64,000 bases of DNA from Nitratireductor aquimarinus (GTDB taxonomy: Bacteria; Pseudomonadota; Alphaproteobacteria; Rhizobiales; Rhizobiaceae). Positions 40,960 through 49,727 of this stretch are shown piece after piece. The DNA lies in assembly GCF_017255295.1 (NCBI RefSeq), contig NZ_JAFKDE010000008.1, positions 186,001 through 250,000 of the forward strand, written 5' to 3'. The notes under the pieces are model-generated. The model was not told the origin of the DNA and did no database searches. It worked only from the letters and a program-made list of their open reading frames with translations. The position numbers and the translations under genes were made by a program. Within the stretch, counting starts at the first letter, position 1; each line of letters opens with the position of its first letter.

Positions 40960-42573
40960 TCACAGCATGATCCCGCGAAGGGTGAAGTAGATCACGGCGG
41001 AGATGAGCGCCGTCAGCGGAACGGTTATGATCCAGGCCGACAGAACCTTGGTCATCAGCGCCCGGTTCACGAGAGCTTCTCCCCGTTCGGTTGCCGCAGT
41101 GCTGCCGCACACGCTGGCGTCAGACTGCCTTTGCGCATGTTCCCTGCGCAGCGCATCGATCATGGCCCTGCGCTGCGCGAAGGGGCTTGCCTGCATGCGG
41201 GCGATGAAAGCGTCGCATTCCGCCTCATCACGACCGGCATGCAGTGCGCGGATATCGCTGACGATCCGCGCATAGCGGCGCTTCAGCCACTCCCGCAGAA
41301 AGCCCACGCCAAGCACGGCGCCCACGGTCACATGGGTGGTGGAAACCGGCAGGCCAAGCTGGCTGGCCGTGATCACGGTGATGGTTGCCGCCATGGCGAT
41401 GCAGTAGGCGCGCATCGCGTCCAGCCTGGTCAGCTCCCCACCCACGGTCTGGATGACGCGGGGGCCGAACAGCAGGAGGCCGATGGCGAGGCCGGCAGCG
41501 CCGAGCCCCATGACCCAGAACGGAATGATGGCCTTTTCCTGCATCGCGTCATTGGTCAGCACATCATAGATGCCGGCCAGTGGCCCGATCGCGTTTGCCA
41601 CGTCATTGGAGCCGTGCGCGAAGCTCAAAAGCGCTGCCGAGAAAATGAGCGGCAGGGCCAGAAGCTGGTTCACCGCGGATTTGTCATTCTGCAGTTTTGG
41701 CAGCCGGCGTGCGATCAGGAAGCGGGAGACAACCCATGCCACAAGAGCGATGAGCGCGCTGGCCATGGTCGCCTCAAGCAGGCTCGCAGACCACACCTTC
41801 TTGAACCCCTTGAGGATCAGATAGGTGCCGAACGACCAGGTCATGGCAGCCACAAGAAGCGGCACAATCCTCTGCGCGGCCTTCAGCACCTGCGGCTCAT
41901 AGGTCACGAAGCGCTTGATCGCATAGAGAAACAGCGCAGCAAACAGGCCGCCCAGAAGCGGGGAGATGATCCAGCTTGCGGCGATGTTGGCCATCACCGA
42001 CCAGTCAACGGCCGAAAGGCCCGCTGCCGCAATGCCGCCGCCCATCACGCCACCCACGATGGAATGGGTCGTGGAGACGGGCGCGCCGAAAACGGTGGCG
42101 AGGTTCAGCCAGAGCGCCGCAGCCAGAAGTGCGGCCATCATCACCCAGACATAGACGCTCCGGTCAGCAAGCGCCTCCGGCATAACGATGCCGCCGCGCA
42201 CGGTGCTGATGACCTGGCCGCCGGCAATAAGCGCGCCGCCAAACTCGAACACCGCCGCCATAATGAGCGCGCCTGCAAGCGGGATCACCCTTGCACCGAC
42301 CACAGGGCCGATATTGTTGGCGACATCGTTTGCGCCGATATTGAGCGCCATATACGCGCCGAAGCCGGCGGCCGTGGCGATCCACAGCGCGAATTCGGGA
42401 TTGCCGCCATTCTGGGCGCGCACCAGCGCATAGGCCATCGCCGCAGCGACGAAGGACAGGGCGATGAAAAGACGTCCGAGAAACGGAGCAAGGTCTCTGA
42501 GGTCCGACCTGGCTTTCGCGAGGCTCGCCATATAGCCGGATTCAGGCAAAGCGGGGCTGACATGCGTACGCAT
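40960..42573 (-). CDS. PiT family inorganic phosphate transporter
   Basis: 537 residues. Both halves carry the PiT signature: GANDVANNIGPVVGARVIPL and GSNDVANAIGPLAGIYDVL, the duplicated repeat that carries phosphate and the coupling ion. Further blocks are VSTTHSIVGGVMGGGIA and VSTTHVTVGAVLGVGFLREW. It has an added cytosolic C-terminal stretch. It is the third gene of the DUF4956-VTC-PiT cluster, 31 bases after the VTC gene, so phosphate uptake coupled to polyphosphate metabolism is likely. Confidence 0.94.
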   Translation of the reverse strand: MRTHVSPALPESGYMASLAKARSDLRDLAPFLGRLFIALSFVAAAMAYALVRAQNGGNPEFALWIATAAGFGAYMALNIGANDVANNIGPVVGARVIPLAGALIMAAVFEFGGALIAGGQVISTVRGGIVMPEALADRSVYVWVMMAALLAAALWLNLATVFGAPVSTTHSIVGGVMGGGIAAAGLSAVDWSVMANIAASWIISPLLGGLFAALFLYAIKRFVTYEPQVLKAAQRIVPLLVAAMTWSFGTYLILKGFKKVWSASLLEATMASALIALVAWVVSRFLIARRLPKLQNDKSAVNQLLALPLIFSAALLSFAHGSNDVANAIGPLAGIYDVLTNDAMQEKAIIPFWVMGLGAAGLAIGLLLFGPRVIQTVGGELTRLDAMRAYCIAMAATITVITASQLGLPVSTTHVTVGAVLGVGFLREWLKRRYARIVSDIRALHAGRDEAECDAFIARMQASPFAQRRAMIDALRREHAQRQSDASVCGSTAATERGEALVNRALMTKVLSAWIITVPLTALISAVIYFTLRGIML

Positions 42574-42604
42574 GGTCCTCTCCTTTCGATGGCAGAGTTG
42601 AAGC

Positions 42605-43393
42605 TCAGGCGGGGCTCAGGGCCCGGCCGTCGAGAAGCTGCAAGCGACGCAGCGCGGGCAGGAAGCGGTTGTGCCGCTCCACCTGGCCCGTCGCGGCCAT
42701 GCCCACGCAGTATTTTGAGCAGCGTTTTGTCGGGTGGACGTGCAGTCCCCGGAAAATCGCATCGGCGATGCCGTTGCCGCGCGCCGACTTCGTTTCCACG
42801 ATGGAGATGTCGGGCCGCACAAGGCGGCGCACATCGCCAGCCTTGAACGAAAGCTGCGTATCGATGGTCATGCGCTCGCCGCCCTCCTTGGCCACCAGCG
42901 TGATGCGCATATACTGCATCTCGATCACCGGGGCCAAAGGCCGGTCGAAGGGGCTGTCATAGATCTCGCGATGGCACGTATCGATGAAACTTTCACCGGA
43001 GTGGTCGAGGCCCGAACCGGGTTCCTGCAGCTTCAGGCGTTTCTTGACCGTGATCTGCCGTTTGCTCTTCAGCTTCACTTCCAGATAGCTGAGGCCGGTA
43101 TCCACGTAATCGCGCACCCGCACCTTGCAGCGTTTGCGACGCCCCTGATGGTGGTCGTAATAGCTGCGCAGATCGTCATCATCATAATAACGGGTGGCAT
43201 AAGTGAACGCGCGGATGCCGTCGATTTCGAGCACGTCGAACAGATCCGAAAAGGCGTGCAGCGCGGGGCGGAGCCGGTTGGCCGGGACGATATACTTGTT
43301 GTCCAGCCGTTCCAGCATGGCGGCCTTGCCGTTCAGTCCCTCAAGCGAGATCGGGCGGAAGCCGGTCAGTTCATTTGTGATGGAATGATCCAT
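42605..43393 (-). CDS. VTC-domain polyphosphate polymerase-like protein
   Basis: 262 residues of the VTC/CYTH-type tunnel fold. Typical basic strands are present: MLERLDNKYIVPANRL, TRYYDDDDLRSYYDHHQGRRKR, CKVRVRDYVDTGLSYLEVKLKSKRQ (in parts) and TVKKRLKL; these Lys/Arg/Glu residues line the active tunnel in yeast Vtc4. Vtc4 makes polyphosphate from ATP. In bacteria, this domain is often encoded beside DUF4956, as here. Activity in bacteria is inferred. Confidence 0.88.
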   Translation of the reverse strand: MDHSITNELTGFRPISLEGLNGKAAMLERLDNKYIVPANRLRPALHAFSDLFDVLEIDGIRAFTYATRYYDDDDLRSYYDHHQGRRKRCKVRVRDYVDTGLSYLEVKLKSKRQITVKKRLKLQEPGSGLDHSGESFIDTCHREIYDSPFDRPLAPVIEMQYMRITLVAKEGGERMTIDTQLSFKAGDVRRLVRPDISIVETKSARGNGIADAIFRGLHVHPTKRCSKYCVGMAATGQVERHNRFLPALRRLQLLDGRALSPA

Positions 43394-43416
43394 TGGAGTG
43401 TCTCCTTCCCGGCAGG

Positions 43417-44010
43417 TCAGTGCCGGGGCTTGCGGAAGAACACGTTCATCCGGGCCATGTCGTTGATGTAGTCGAGCGCGGTGATCTGGTAGGACATCAC
43501 GTCCACGCCAAGGCGCTCGGAGAGGTCGCGGCGCATCTTCTCAGGCTGCGAAAGCGCTTCGTGATCGATCTTGTCGAGCGTGATCTTCACACCATCGGAC
43601 GAGCGCAGGATGGCCGGGTGATCGAGGATGTAAGCGCCCAGAAGCACAAGCGCGACGACGGCAAGCACGATGGCCAGAGGCGTTCCGGGAATGGCGCAGA
43701 TCACGGCGATGGAGACCGAGCCGAAGAAATAGGTGATTTCCACCTTGGAGATCTGCTCCGAACGCAGGGTAAAGAGCGCCAGGATCGCGAAGAGGCCAAA
43801 GCCGGCGGCCAGCGAGAATTCGACAGCCGAGAGAATGGAAAGAACGCCAAAGGCAAAGATGTTGAACAGCGATGCCGCCGTCACCAGTTCCTTGTCGCGG
43901 TAGCGCCGGTAGTAAAGGCCGAAGACCAGGATCGTCATCGACACGACGTCGATGCCAAAGCGGATTGGGGTGTCACCGAATGCGAACGTTTCCAGCATTG
44001 TTTTCCTCAT
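43417..44010 (-). CDS. DUF4956 membrane protein
   Basis: 197 residues, an N-terminal cluster of four hydrophobic segments (about 20-130) and a cytosolic C-terminal domain. The block AGFGLFAILALFTLRSEQISKVEITYFF with the invariant-looking LRSE and the following FGSVSIAVI is typical of DUF4956. The gene is first in the operon, 23 bases before the VTC gene. In this common pair the DUF4956 protein may provide a membrane anchor or channel for polyphosphate; this is inference from eukaryotic VTC complexes. Confidence 0.85.
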   Translation of the reverse strand: MRKTMLETFAFGDTPIRFGIDVVSMTILVFGLYYRRYRDKELVTAASLFNIFAFGVLSILSAVEFSLAAGFGLFAILALFTLRSEQISKVEITYFFGSVSIAVICAIPGTPLAIVLAVVALVLLGAYILDHPAILRSSDGVKITLDKIDHEALSQPEKMRRDLSERLGVDVMSYQITALDYINDMARMNVFFRKPRH

Positions 44011-44154
44011 TTGTTGGTCACGGCCTCTGTCAGAAAACTGTCGTAAAACTGTCAGAAAGCCGTCTCTGGTGTCGGAAAACGTGAGGGAATTGGATCTATT
44101 CCATCGGCATTGATTTTATTTCTCCCGGGTCCGCTGAAACCCTTGCCGCATATG

Positions 44155-44190
44155 AAAAAACTCCCCCCGGATTTTTTCCGGAGGGAGTTC
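44155..44190 (-). terminator. Rho-independent terminator of the msrB-msrA operon
   Basis: Read on the minus strand: ACTCCCTCCGG, loop AAAAAA, then CCGGGGGGAGT and TTTTTT. Ten of eleven stem positions pair. It is 44 bases downstream of the msrA stop. Confidence 0.8.
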
Positions 44191-44233
44191 ATCTTTGTCG
44201 TTTCGGTCAGATATCTGCGCCTGATCCGGCGTT

Positions 44234-44740
44234 CTATTCCGCCGCGTCGCGCCGTGGCAGCACCCAGTCGGGGCGCGGGAAATGGCAGGTATAGCCATTG
44301 GGATAGCGCTCGAGATAATCCTGATGCTCGGGCTCTGCTTCCCAGAAATCGCCAACCGGCTCCAGTTCCGTCACCACCTTGCCCGGCCACAGGCCGGAGG
44401 CGTTCACATCGGCAATGGTCTCTTCGGCCACGCGCTTCTGCTCGTCGCTTACATAGTAGATCGCCGAGCGATAGGACATGCCGACATCATTGCCCTGCCG
44501 GTTTGCCGTGGTCGGATCATGGATCTGGAAGAAGAACTCCAGCAGCCGGCGATAGCTCGTTTTGTCGGGATCAAAGGTGATTTCAATCCCTTCCGCATGG
44601 GTTCCATGGTTGCGGTATGTGGCGTTCGGCACGTCGCCTCCGGTGTATCCCACACGGGTGCTGACAATGCCGGGCAGCTTGCGGATGAGGTCCTGCATGC
44701 CCCAGAAACAGCCGCCAGCCAGAACAGCGCGTTCAGTCAT
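44234..44740 (-). CDS. msrA: Peptide methionine sulfoxide reductase MsrA
   Basis: 168 residues. Catalytic motif [10 protein letters not shown] with the nucleophilic Cys, then [28 protein letters not shown] (in parts) and [24 protein letters not shown], all MsrA signatures. Reduces the S-form of methionine sulfoxide in damaged proteins. ATG 44740 overlaps the msrB stop (ATGA). It lacks a signal peptide and is therefore cytosolic. Confidence 0.96.
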   Translation of the reverse strand: MTERAVLAGGCFWGMQDLIRKLPGIVSTRVGYTGGDVPNATYRNHGTHAEGIEITFDPDKTSYRRLLEFFFQIHDPTTANRQGNDVGMSYRSAIYYVSDEQKRVAEETIADVNASGLWPGKVVTELEPVGDFWEAEPEHQDYLERYPNGYTCHFPRPDWVLPRRDAAE

Positions 44741-45183
44741 TGCACATCCTCCACCTGATCGAGATAGTCTCCGTAACCTTCCGCTTCCATCGCATCGCGA
44801 TGAATGAAGCGCAGTGCCGCCGAATTGATGCAATAGCGCAGACCGCCACGGTCTCGCGGGCCATCCTCGAAGACATGGCCAAGATGGCTGTCGCCATGCG
44901 TGGAGCGCACTTCCGTGCGGATCATGCCGTGGGTCGTGTCCCGCAGCTCGCTGACATTGGCCGGCGCGATGGGCTTGGTAAAGCTCGGCCAGCCACAGCC
45001 GGACTCATACTTGTCGCTGCTTGCGAAAAGCGGTTCGCCCGAAACGATGTCGACGTAGATGCCCGGTTCCTTGTTGTTCAGGTGCTCGCCGGTGCCAGGG
45101 CGTTCCGTGCCGCTTTGCTGCGTCACGTAATATTGCTCCGGGCTGAGGCGGGCCAAGGCTTCTTCGGTCTTCCTGTAGTTCAT
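44737..45183 (-). CDS. msrB: Peptide methionine sulfoxide reductase MsrB
   Basis: 148 residues. Family blocks: [35 protein letters not shown] (in parts), [26 protein letters not shown] and [12 protein letters not shown] with the catalytic Cys. The two CxxC zinc pairs of many MsrBs are not present, so it belongs to the zinc-free group. Reduces the R-form, complementing MsrA, with which it is translationally coupled. Confidence 0.96.
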   Translation of the reverse strand: MNYRKTEEALARLSPEQYYVTQQSGTERPGTGEHLNNKEPGIYVDIVSGEPLFASSDKYESGCGWPSFTKPIAPANVSELRDTTHGMIRTEVRSTHGDSHLGHVFEDGPRDRGGLRYCINSAALRFIHRDAMEAEGYGDYLDQVEDVQ

Positions 45184-45330
45184 CGGCAGCTCCGGCTTCC
45201 TGATCGTTCAATGGTGATCGGTCTCGGCATCGCGTCGAAACACGGTGCCTGCGGAGCCTCATCTAGGTATCGCGGCTCCGCAATCCCAATCATATTAGCG
45301 TGATCCGAAACGGAAGTCCGCCGGGACGCG

Positions 45331-46095
45331 TCAGCGCAGTGTGGAAAGCGCCGCGCTCTCGTCCTCGGCCGAAAGCGGCGCACCGGCCCTGGTGGCCATG
45401 AGAAACGCGTCCAGCGCTTCCAGCGAAGACGCGGGAACGAAATCGCCGTTCACATCCACCTGCGAGGCCGCAAAGCGCAGCTGCCAGGCATCGATTTCCT
45501 GACAGGCGACAGCCACATGAGATGTGCCACGCGCACTGACCTCGAATTCCCGGCAAAGCGTGCCCGCGCCATCGCGATAAGTGGCAATCGCCTCGAAACG
45601 CGCATCCTCGCCAAGTTGCCTTGTCTCGCCCGATGGCGATACGTTCAGCGCTTCAACGATCCGGTCGTCTGCAAGGCCCGCAATCTCGATGCCGCCCGCC
45701 CGTTCGGGCTGACCGGCGGCCATGTAACCAAGCAACCCGCCCGCAACCAGCGCCAGAGAAGCTGCGATGGGCAGGGCATGGCGCTGCGCGAACCCCTGTT
45801 GGCGCGGGGCGCTCCTTTGCCTGAAGGGAAGCACCTCCGCTCCGGAAGCGGATTCTTCCATCTCCGCACCGCCAGCCATCTGTCGCACACGCGCTTCAAG
45901 ATCGTCTGGCACGGAAACTTTTGCCGTTCCGAATGTACCCGCCAGTAACGCGCGCGTCTTCATGAACAGTTCCACGCGCTCCGCGAGCGCAGTGTCCCGC
46001 CCGATGGCGTCTTCAACCTCACGGCGGGTCTTCGCATCGAGCTCGCCATCGGCATAGGCCATCAGAACTTCATCGGTGAATTTTTCTTCATGCAT
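45331..46095 (-). CDS. Transmembrane anti-sigma factor
   Basis: 254 residues. The N-terminal segment FTDEVLMAYADGELDAKTRREVEDAIGRD is the usual anti-sigma domain start, here without the HxxxCxxC zinc motif. One membrane helix (ALPIAASLALVAGGLLGYMAA, about 107-127) leads to a periplasmic C-terminal part with two Cys. It lies 37 bases downstream of the ECF sigma gene on the same strand and should hold that sigma factor at the membrane until a periplasmic signal is sensed. Confidence 0.88.
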   Translation of the reverse strand: MHEEKFTDEVLMAYADGELDAKTRREVEDAIGRDTALAERVELFMKTRALLAGTFGTAKVSVPDDLEARVRQMAGGAEMEESASGAEVLPFRQRSAPRQQGFAQRHALPIAASLALVAGGLLGYMAAGQPERAGGIEIAGLADDRIVEALNVSPSGETRQLGEDARFEAIATYRDGAGTLCREFEVSARGTSHVAVACQEIDAWQLRFAASQVDVNGDFVPASSLEALDAFLMATRAGAPLSAEDESAALSTLR

Positions 46096-46132
46096 CGTGT
46101 TCTGTCCTGTCGCAAAAGGTCATGCGGCCCTG

Positions 46133-46624
46133 TCAGTTTAGATCAAGTTTTCCGGCGAGCGTGGTCCGGGCGCGGGCAAGCCGGCTCATGACCGTGCCGA
46201 TGGGAATGCCAAGCGCGGCGGCAGCTTCCTTGTAGGAGAGCTCCTCCACGCAGATCATCATGATGATCTCGCGCTGGTCCGCCGGCAGTTCCTGCAGCGC
46301 ACTCGCCACATTGCCGAGCATCAGATGCGTTTCCGTGTCATGCGCACCATCGGTGAAAATCGCATCGGGCCGGTCGACAATGTCCACGCTTTCGCCGCGC
46401 GTCCTGTCGCGCCGCACCCGGTCAATCCAGGTGTTGCGCATGATGCGTATCAGCCACGCGGAAAGGTTCGTGCCCTGGGCATAGCTGCTCCGGCTCGCAA
46501 AGGCTTTCTCGCAGGTCTGCTGCACAAGATCGTCGGCCACGTCCAGCGAGCGGCTCAGCACGAAAGCGTAACGTCGCAGATTCGGCAAAAGGTCGACGAT
46601 TTCATCCGCAAAGGTGGATTTCAT
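46133..46624 (-). CDS. ECF-type RNA polymerase sigma factor
   Basis: 163 residues with only regions 2 and 4. Region 2: LPNLRRYAFVLSRSLDVADDLVQQTCEKA and LSAWLIRIMRNTWIDRVRRD; region 4: LPADQREIIMMICVEELSYKEAAAALGIPIGTVMSRLARART (in parts). ATG 46624 lies before the sequence that matches the family; the upstream in-frame start at 46696 would overlap the promoter palindrome. Together with the anti-sigma gene and the divergent protease it forms one regulatory unit. Confidence 0.93.
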   Translation of the reverse strand: MKSTFADEIVDLLPNLRRYAFVLSRSLDVADDLVQQTCEKAFASRSSYAQGTNLSAWLIRIMRNTWIDRVRRDRTRGESVDIVDRPDAIFTDGAHDTETHLMLGNVASALQELPADQREIIMMICVEELSYKEAAAALGIPIGTVMSRLARARTTLAGKLDLN

Positions 46625-46659
46625 GTTCCGGTCCGGGCGCCTTCTCCGTGAATGATGTG

Positions 46660-46688
46660 GAATAAACGTTGGGCTCGCCCGTTTATTC
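46660..46688. promoter_or_regulatory. Palindromic divergent promoter element of the ECF operon and the protease
   Basis: GAATAAACG (46660-46668) and CGTTTATTC (46680-46688) form a perfect inverted repeat with an 11-base spacer, centred between the sigma gene and the S8 protease gene. Preceded by another G (GGAATAAACG), each arm resembles the GGAA-type -35 box of ECF promoters, so one element could serve both directions and make the sigma factor autoregulated. Confidence 0.5.
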
Positions 46689-46734
46689 GCCTGCATTCCA
46701 AAAAATGCTAATGAGGCGTCGAATGGAAGGGTTC

Positions 46735-48216
46735 ATGAACGCAAAACACAGCTATCGCTGCTTCGTCCGTCTATTGTTCATCGCGCTTTTGGGATTGCCC
46801 ATGGCGATCGCGCCCGTGCTGGTGAATGACCCGGCCGGCTATGCATTTGCCGACGATGACGATGATGACGACGACGATGATGATGACGATGATGACAACG
46901 GCGGCGGTGGAGGCGGCGGCAGCAGCGGGGGAACGAGCTTCAGCGGAAGCTCCTCCGGCGGTTCATCCGGGTCGTCCCGGCGCTCGGGCTCTTCCGGAAA
47001 GACACTCTTCGATGCGCTGAAACAGCGCCTCAATCCCCGCAAGAGCGCACCGCGCCGCAGCAGGCCCGCTGCCCGGCGCGCCGCACCGCCCCCCGCCATC
47101 CACGCCGACCGTGAGGTCATCGCGCTGGGACTGAGCCAGGGAGACATAGAGGCGCTCGTCGACGATGGCTTCGCCGTCCTGGAACAGATCGACCTCCTGT
47201 CACTCACGGCAACGCTCTACCGGCTGCGCATCCCGGCGGAACAAACGCTCGATGCAGCCCGCGATACCGTACGCGCACTCAGGCCCGATGCACTGCTCGA
47301 TCTTAATCATCACTATCGCCCGTCTTCACGCGGTGGTGCAGATGGCGCCGGGCTCATCGGTTGCGAAGGTCCGCACTGTCCCGACAGGGCGCTGGTCGGA
47401 TGGGTCGAGCCCGGCGGGCAGGATCCCGCCTGTGCGAGCCCTGTTCGCGTCGGCATTGTCGACACCGGCATCAACCCCGAGCACACCACCTTCGACGGCG
47501 GCGAGATCGAGTTCGTCCAGATGGAAGTGTCGGGCGGCTCCGATTCAGGCCGTCAGCACGGAACGGCGGTCGCGGCGATCCTGATCGGTTCCGGCGAAAG
47601 CCGGTCGCCGGGGCTCCTCAATGGCGCGAAACTCGTCGCCGCCGATCCGTTTTACCGCAAGGCGGGCGACGAACGGGCCGACGCCTATCACCTGATCGCT
47701 GCCATCGATGCGGTGGTCGACCAGGAGGTCGCAGTGCTCAATCTCAGCCTGGCGGGCGCGGCCAATGAAGTGGTCGAGCGGATCGTCAACGAGGCGGCGC
47801 AAAAGGGCGTCGTCGTCGTTGCATCCGCCGGCAACAACGGACCGCGCGCGAAGCCGGTCTATCCCGCAGCGTATGACACGGTCATCGCGGTCACGGCAGT
47901 GGACCGCGCAAAGCGCGTTTATCGCCGGGCAGGGCAGGGCGACCACATCGATTTTGCCGCCCCCGGCGTGCAGGTCTGGACCGCCGCTTCGGTTTCCGGC
48001 GCACGTCCCAAGACCGGGACCTCCTTCGCAGCCCCCTTCGTCACCGCAGCAGCGGCCATGCTCAAACGTCAGGATCAAAGCCTCGACCATCGGGCGGTGA
48101 AGGCAATCCTCGCGGAAACAGCGCTGGATCTCGGGGCTGAAGGGCGCGATCCGGTGTTCGGTCACGGCCTGCTTCAGGCCTCCGGCCTGTGCCCGGCGGC
48201 CCTGCCGGGCGAGTAA
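46735..48216 (+). CDS. Exported subtilisin-like (S8) serine protease with poly-Asp and Gly/Ser linker
   Basis: 493 residues. Signal peptide (hydrophobic residues about 12-27, cleavage before the acidic run), then 15 consecutive Asp (40-54), a Gly/Ser-rich linker (about 55-85), a basic Arg/Pro patch and a prodomain-like region to about residue 230. The catalytic triad is complete: Asp243 in VGIVDTGI, His275 in GRQHGTAVAAI, Ser430 in GTSFAAPFV, with oxyanion Asn in ASAGNNGP. ATG 46735 follows GGAAGGG; upstream ATGs exist. Divergent from the ECF/anti-sigma pair, so probably part of its regulon. The poly-Asp run suggests calcium or surface binding. Confidence 0.88.
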   Translation: MNAKHSYRCFVRLLFIALLGLPMAIAPVLVNDPAGYAFADDDDDDDDDDDDDDDNGGGGGGGSSGGTSFSGSSSGGSSGSSRRSGSSGKTLFDALKQRLNPRKSAPRRSRPAARRAAPPPAIHADREVIALGLSQGDIEALVDDGFAVLEQIDLLSLTATLYRLRIPAEQTLDAARDTVRALRPDALLDLNHHYRPSSRGGADGAGLIGCEGPHCPDRALVGWVEPGGQDPACASPVRVGIVDTGINPEHTTFDGGEIEFVQMEVSGGSDSGRQHGTAVAAILIGSGESRSPGLLNGAKLVAADPFYRKAGDERADAYHLIAAIDAVVDQEVAVLNLSLAGAANEVVERIVNEAAQKGVVVVASAGNNGPRAKPVYPAAYDTVIAVTAVDRAKRVYRRAGQGDHIDFAAPGVQVWTAASVSGARPKTGTSFAAPFVTAAAAMLKRQDQSLDHRAVKAILAETALDLGAEGRDPVFGHGLLQASGLCPAALPGE

Positions 48217-48332
48217 TCTGAAACCATCCTTGCGTTGTGCGACACGCTTCCTATATTGCACGCCGAAGCGAGGACGACCTCCCCCATTCCGGGAACCATT
48301 TCGGGACGGCCCGAGTACCAACGGGGAGCAAG

Positions 48333-48776
48333 ATGCGCACTGCCGCAGACCGTATTCGCCACGCCGTCAGTTTCGAGCTGATCGCCCTTCTCATCGTCAC
48401 GCCAATCGCCTCGTGGCTTTTCGGCAAGCCCATGTTCGAGATGGGCATCGTCGTGGTCGTCAGCGCCACGGTCGCCACGGCGTGGAACTATATTTACAAT
48501 CTGGGTTTCGACCATGCGCTGCGCCGTTTCACCGGCAGTGTCCGCAAAACGGTGCTCATGCGCGTCGTTCACGCCGTTCTGTTCGAGGGTGGCCTTCTGG
48601 TCGTCCTGATGCCGTTCACGGCAGCACTTCTCGGCGTTCCCATGGTGGAGGCGCTGTTCGTCAACGCCTCTTTCGCGCTTTTCTACCTGGTCTACGCTTT
48701 CGTTTTCAACTGGGCGTATGACCTGATCTTTCCCGTGCCCGAAGCGCGTGCCGTTCCCGAGAACAGCAGGGCCTGA
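48333..48776 (+). CDS. PACE family multidrug efflux protein
   Basis: 147 residues with four membrane segments arranged as two repeats: RIRHAVSFELIALLIVTPIASWLFG with VVVVSATVATAWNYIYNLGFD, then MRVVHAVLFEGGLLVVLMPFTAALLG with NASFALFYLVYAFVFNWAYDLIFP. This is the duplicated bacterial transmembrane pair domain of PACE proteins such as AceI, including the early Glu in SFELI important for proton coupling and the WNYxYN/FNWAYD motifs. Members export chlorhexidine or polyamines. ATG 48333 with GGGGAGC upstream. Confidence 0.92.
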   Translation: MRTAADRIRHAVSFELIALLIVTPIASWLFGKPMFEMGIVVVVSATVATAWNYIYNLGFDHALRRFTGSVRKTVLMRVVHAVLFEGGLLVVLMPFTAALLGVPMVEALFVNASFALFYLVYAFVFNWAYDLIFPVPEARAVPENSRA

Positions 48777-48782
48777 TCACGT

Positions 48783-49706
48783 TCAGCCCTTGAGCGGCGG
48801 GGCCTTCGTCTCGCCGCTGCCGAGCCGCTTTCCGGGATTGATCGCCTCAAGCCACAGCAGATAGGCTGCATGGTCGTGTCGGCCCATCTTCATGTCGTGA
48901 ACAAGTGCGCGAAACGCGTCGCGCGTCTGTTCCGTGAGCGGCAGTTTCAGCCTGGCCGCTTCGGCCACTTCGAGCGCGTTTTCGAGATCCTTGAGATGCA
49001 GTTCAAGCGGGCCGCCGGGTATGAAGTTGCGCTCCAGCATCCGCTCTCCATGCAGTTCCAGAATGCGTGAGGTAGCAAAGCCGCCCATCAGAGCATCGCG
49101 CAGTGCAGCCGGGTCACATCCACCTTCCTGCGCCAGAAGAGATGCTTCGGCAATCGCGCCAATGGTGACAGCCACGATTGCCTGATTGGCGAGTTTCGCA
49201 ACCTGACCGGCCCCGTGCGTGCCCACATGGGTTGCCCGCCCCATGGAGGAGAGCAGTTTCTCCGCATCGGCGAAGTCTCCAGCCTCGCCGCCCGCCATGA
49301 TGGCAAGCGTTGCTTCGATGGCCCCTTTCTCACCGCCCGATACGGGCGCATCCAGATGCCTGTGCCCGCTTTGGGAGAGCATCTGCGCATGATCGCGGGC
49401 GACCGCTGGCTGGATCGATGACATGTCGATGAAAAGCGCACCTTTCGGCGCACGCTCCGCAATGCCGTTCCCGCCAAAATAGATCTCGGTGACGATGGGC
49501 GAGTTGTCGACCATCGTCACGATGGCGTCAGCCTGCGCCACGGCCGTCTGCGGGTCGTCCGCAACCGTTGCGACATCCGCAAGCGGCTCCGCCTTGGCGC
49601 GGGTGCGGTTCCAGACGGTCAGGTTGAAGCCCGCCGCGGCAATGTTGCGCGCCATGGGCGCGCCCATGATGCCGGTGCCGATGAGGGTGACATTCTTGAT
49701 GCTCAT
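48783..49706 (-). CDS. Beta-hydroxyacid dehydrogenase (tartronate semialdehyde reductase / LtnD-like)
   Basis: 307 residues. Rossmann motif TLIGTGIMGAPMARNIAAAGF, substrate loop LDAPVSGGEKGAIEATLAIMAGG, and a THGAGQVAKLANQ block with the catalytic Lys. It belongs to the family that includes GarR, LtnD (L-threonate dehydrogenase) and DenD. As the last gene of the minus-strand arm facing an otnK/otnC/otnI arm, an acid-sugar oxidation such as threonate to 2-oxo-tetronate is plausible. Start ATG 49706 is preferred to 49718 because of GGAG upstream. Confidence 0.88.
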   Translation of the reverse strand: MSIKNVTLIGTGIMGAPMARNIAAAGFNLTVWNRTRAKAEPLADVATVADDPQTAVAQADAIVTMVDNSPIVTEIYFGGNGIAERAPKGALFIDMSSIQPAVARDHAQMLSQSGHRHLDAPVSGGEKGAIEATLAIMAGGEAGDFADAEKLLSSMGRATHVGTHGAGQVAKLANQAIVAVTIGAIAEASLLAQEGGCDPAALRDALMGGFATSRILELHGERMLERNFIPGGPLELHLKDLENALEVAEAARLKLPLTEQTRDAFRALVHDMKMGRHDHAAYLLWLEAINPGKRLGSGETKAPPLKG

Positions 49707-49727
49707 GGCGGGCTCCACTTCCTGTAT

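Noticed and set aside
40792-42846. Plus-strand open frame of about 684 codons
   Set aside because: Antisense to the PiT transporter and neighbours; His/Arg-rich with no recognisable domain.
46852-46896. Poly-Asp tract as a sequencing or slippage artefact
   Set aside because: The 15 Asp codons mix GAC and GAT irregularly, the frame continues into a complete protease, and the signal peptide precedes it, so it is real coding sequence.
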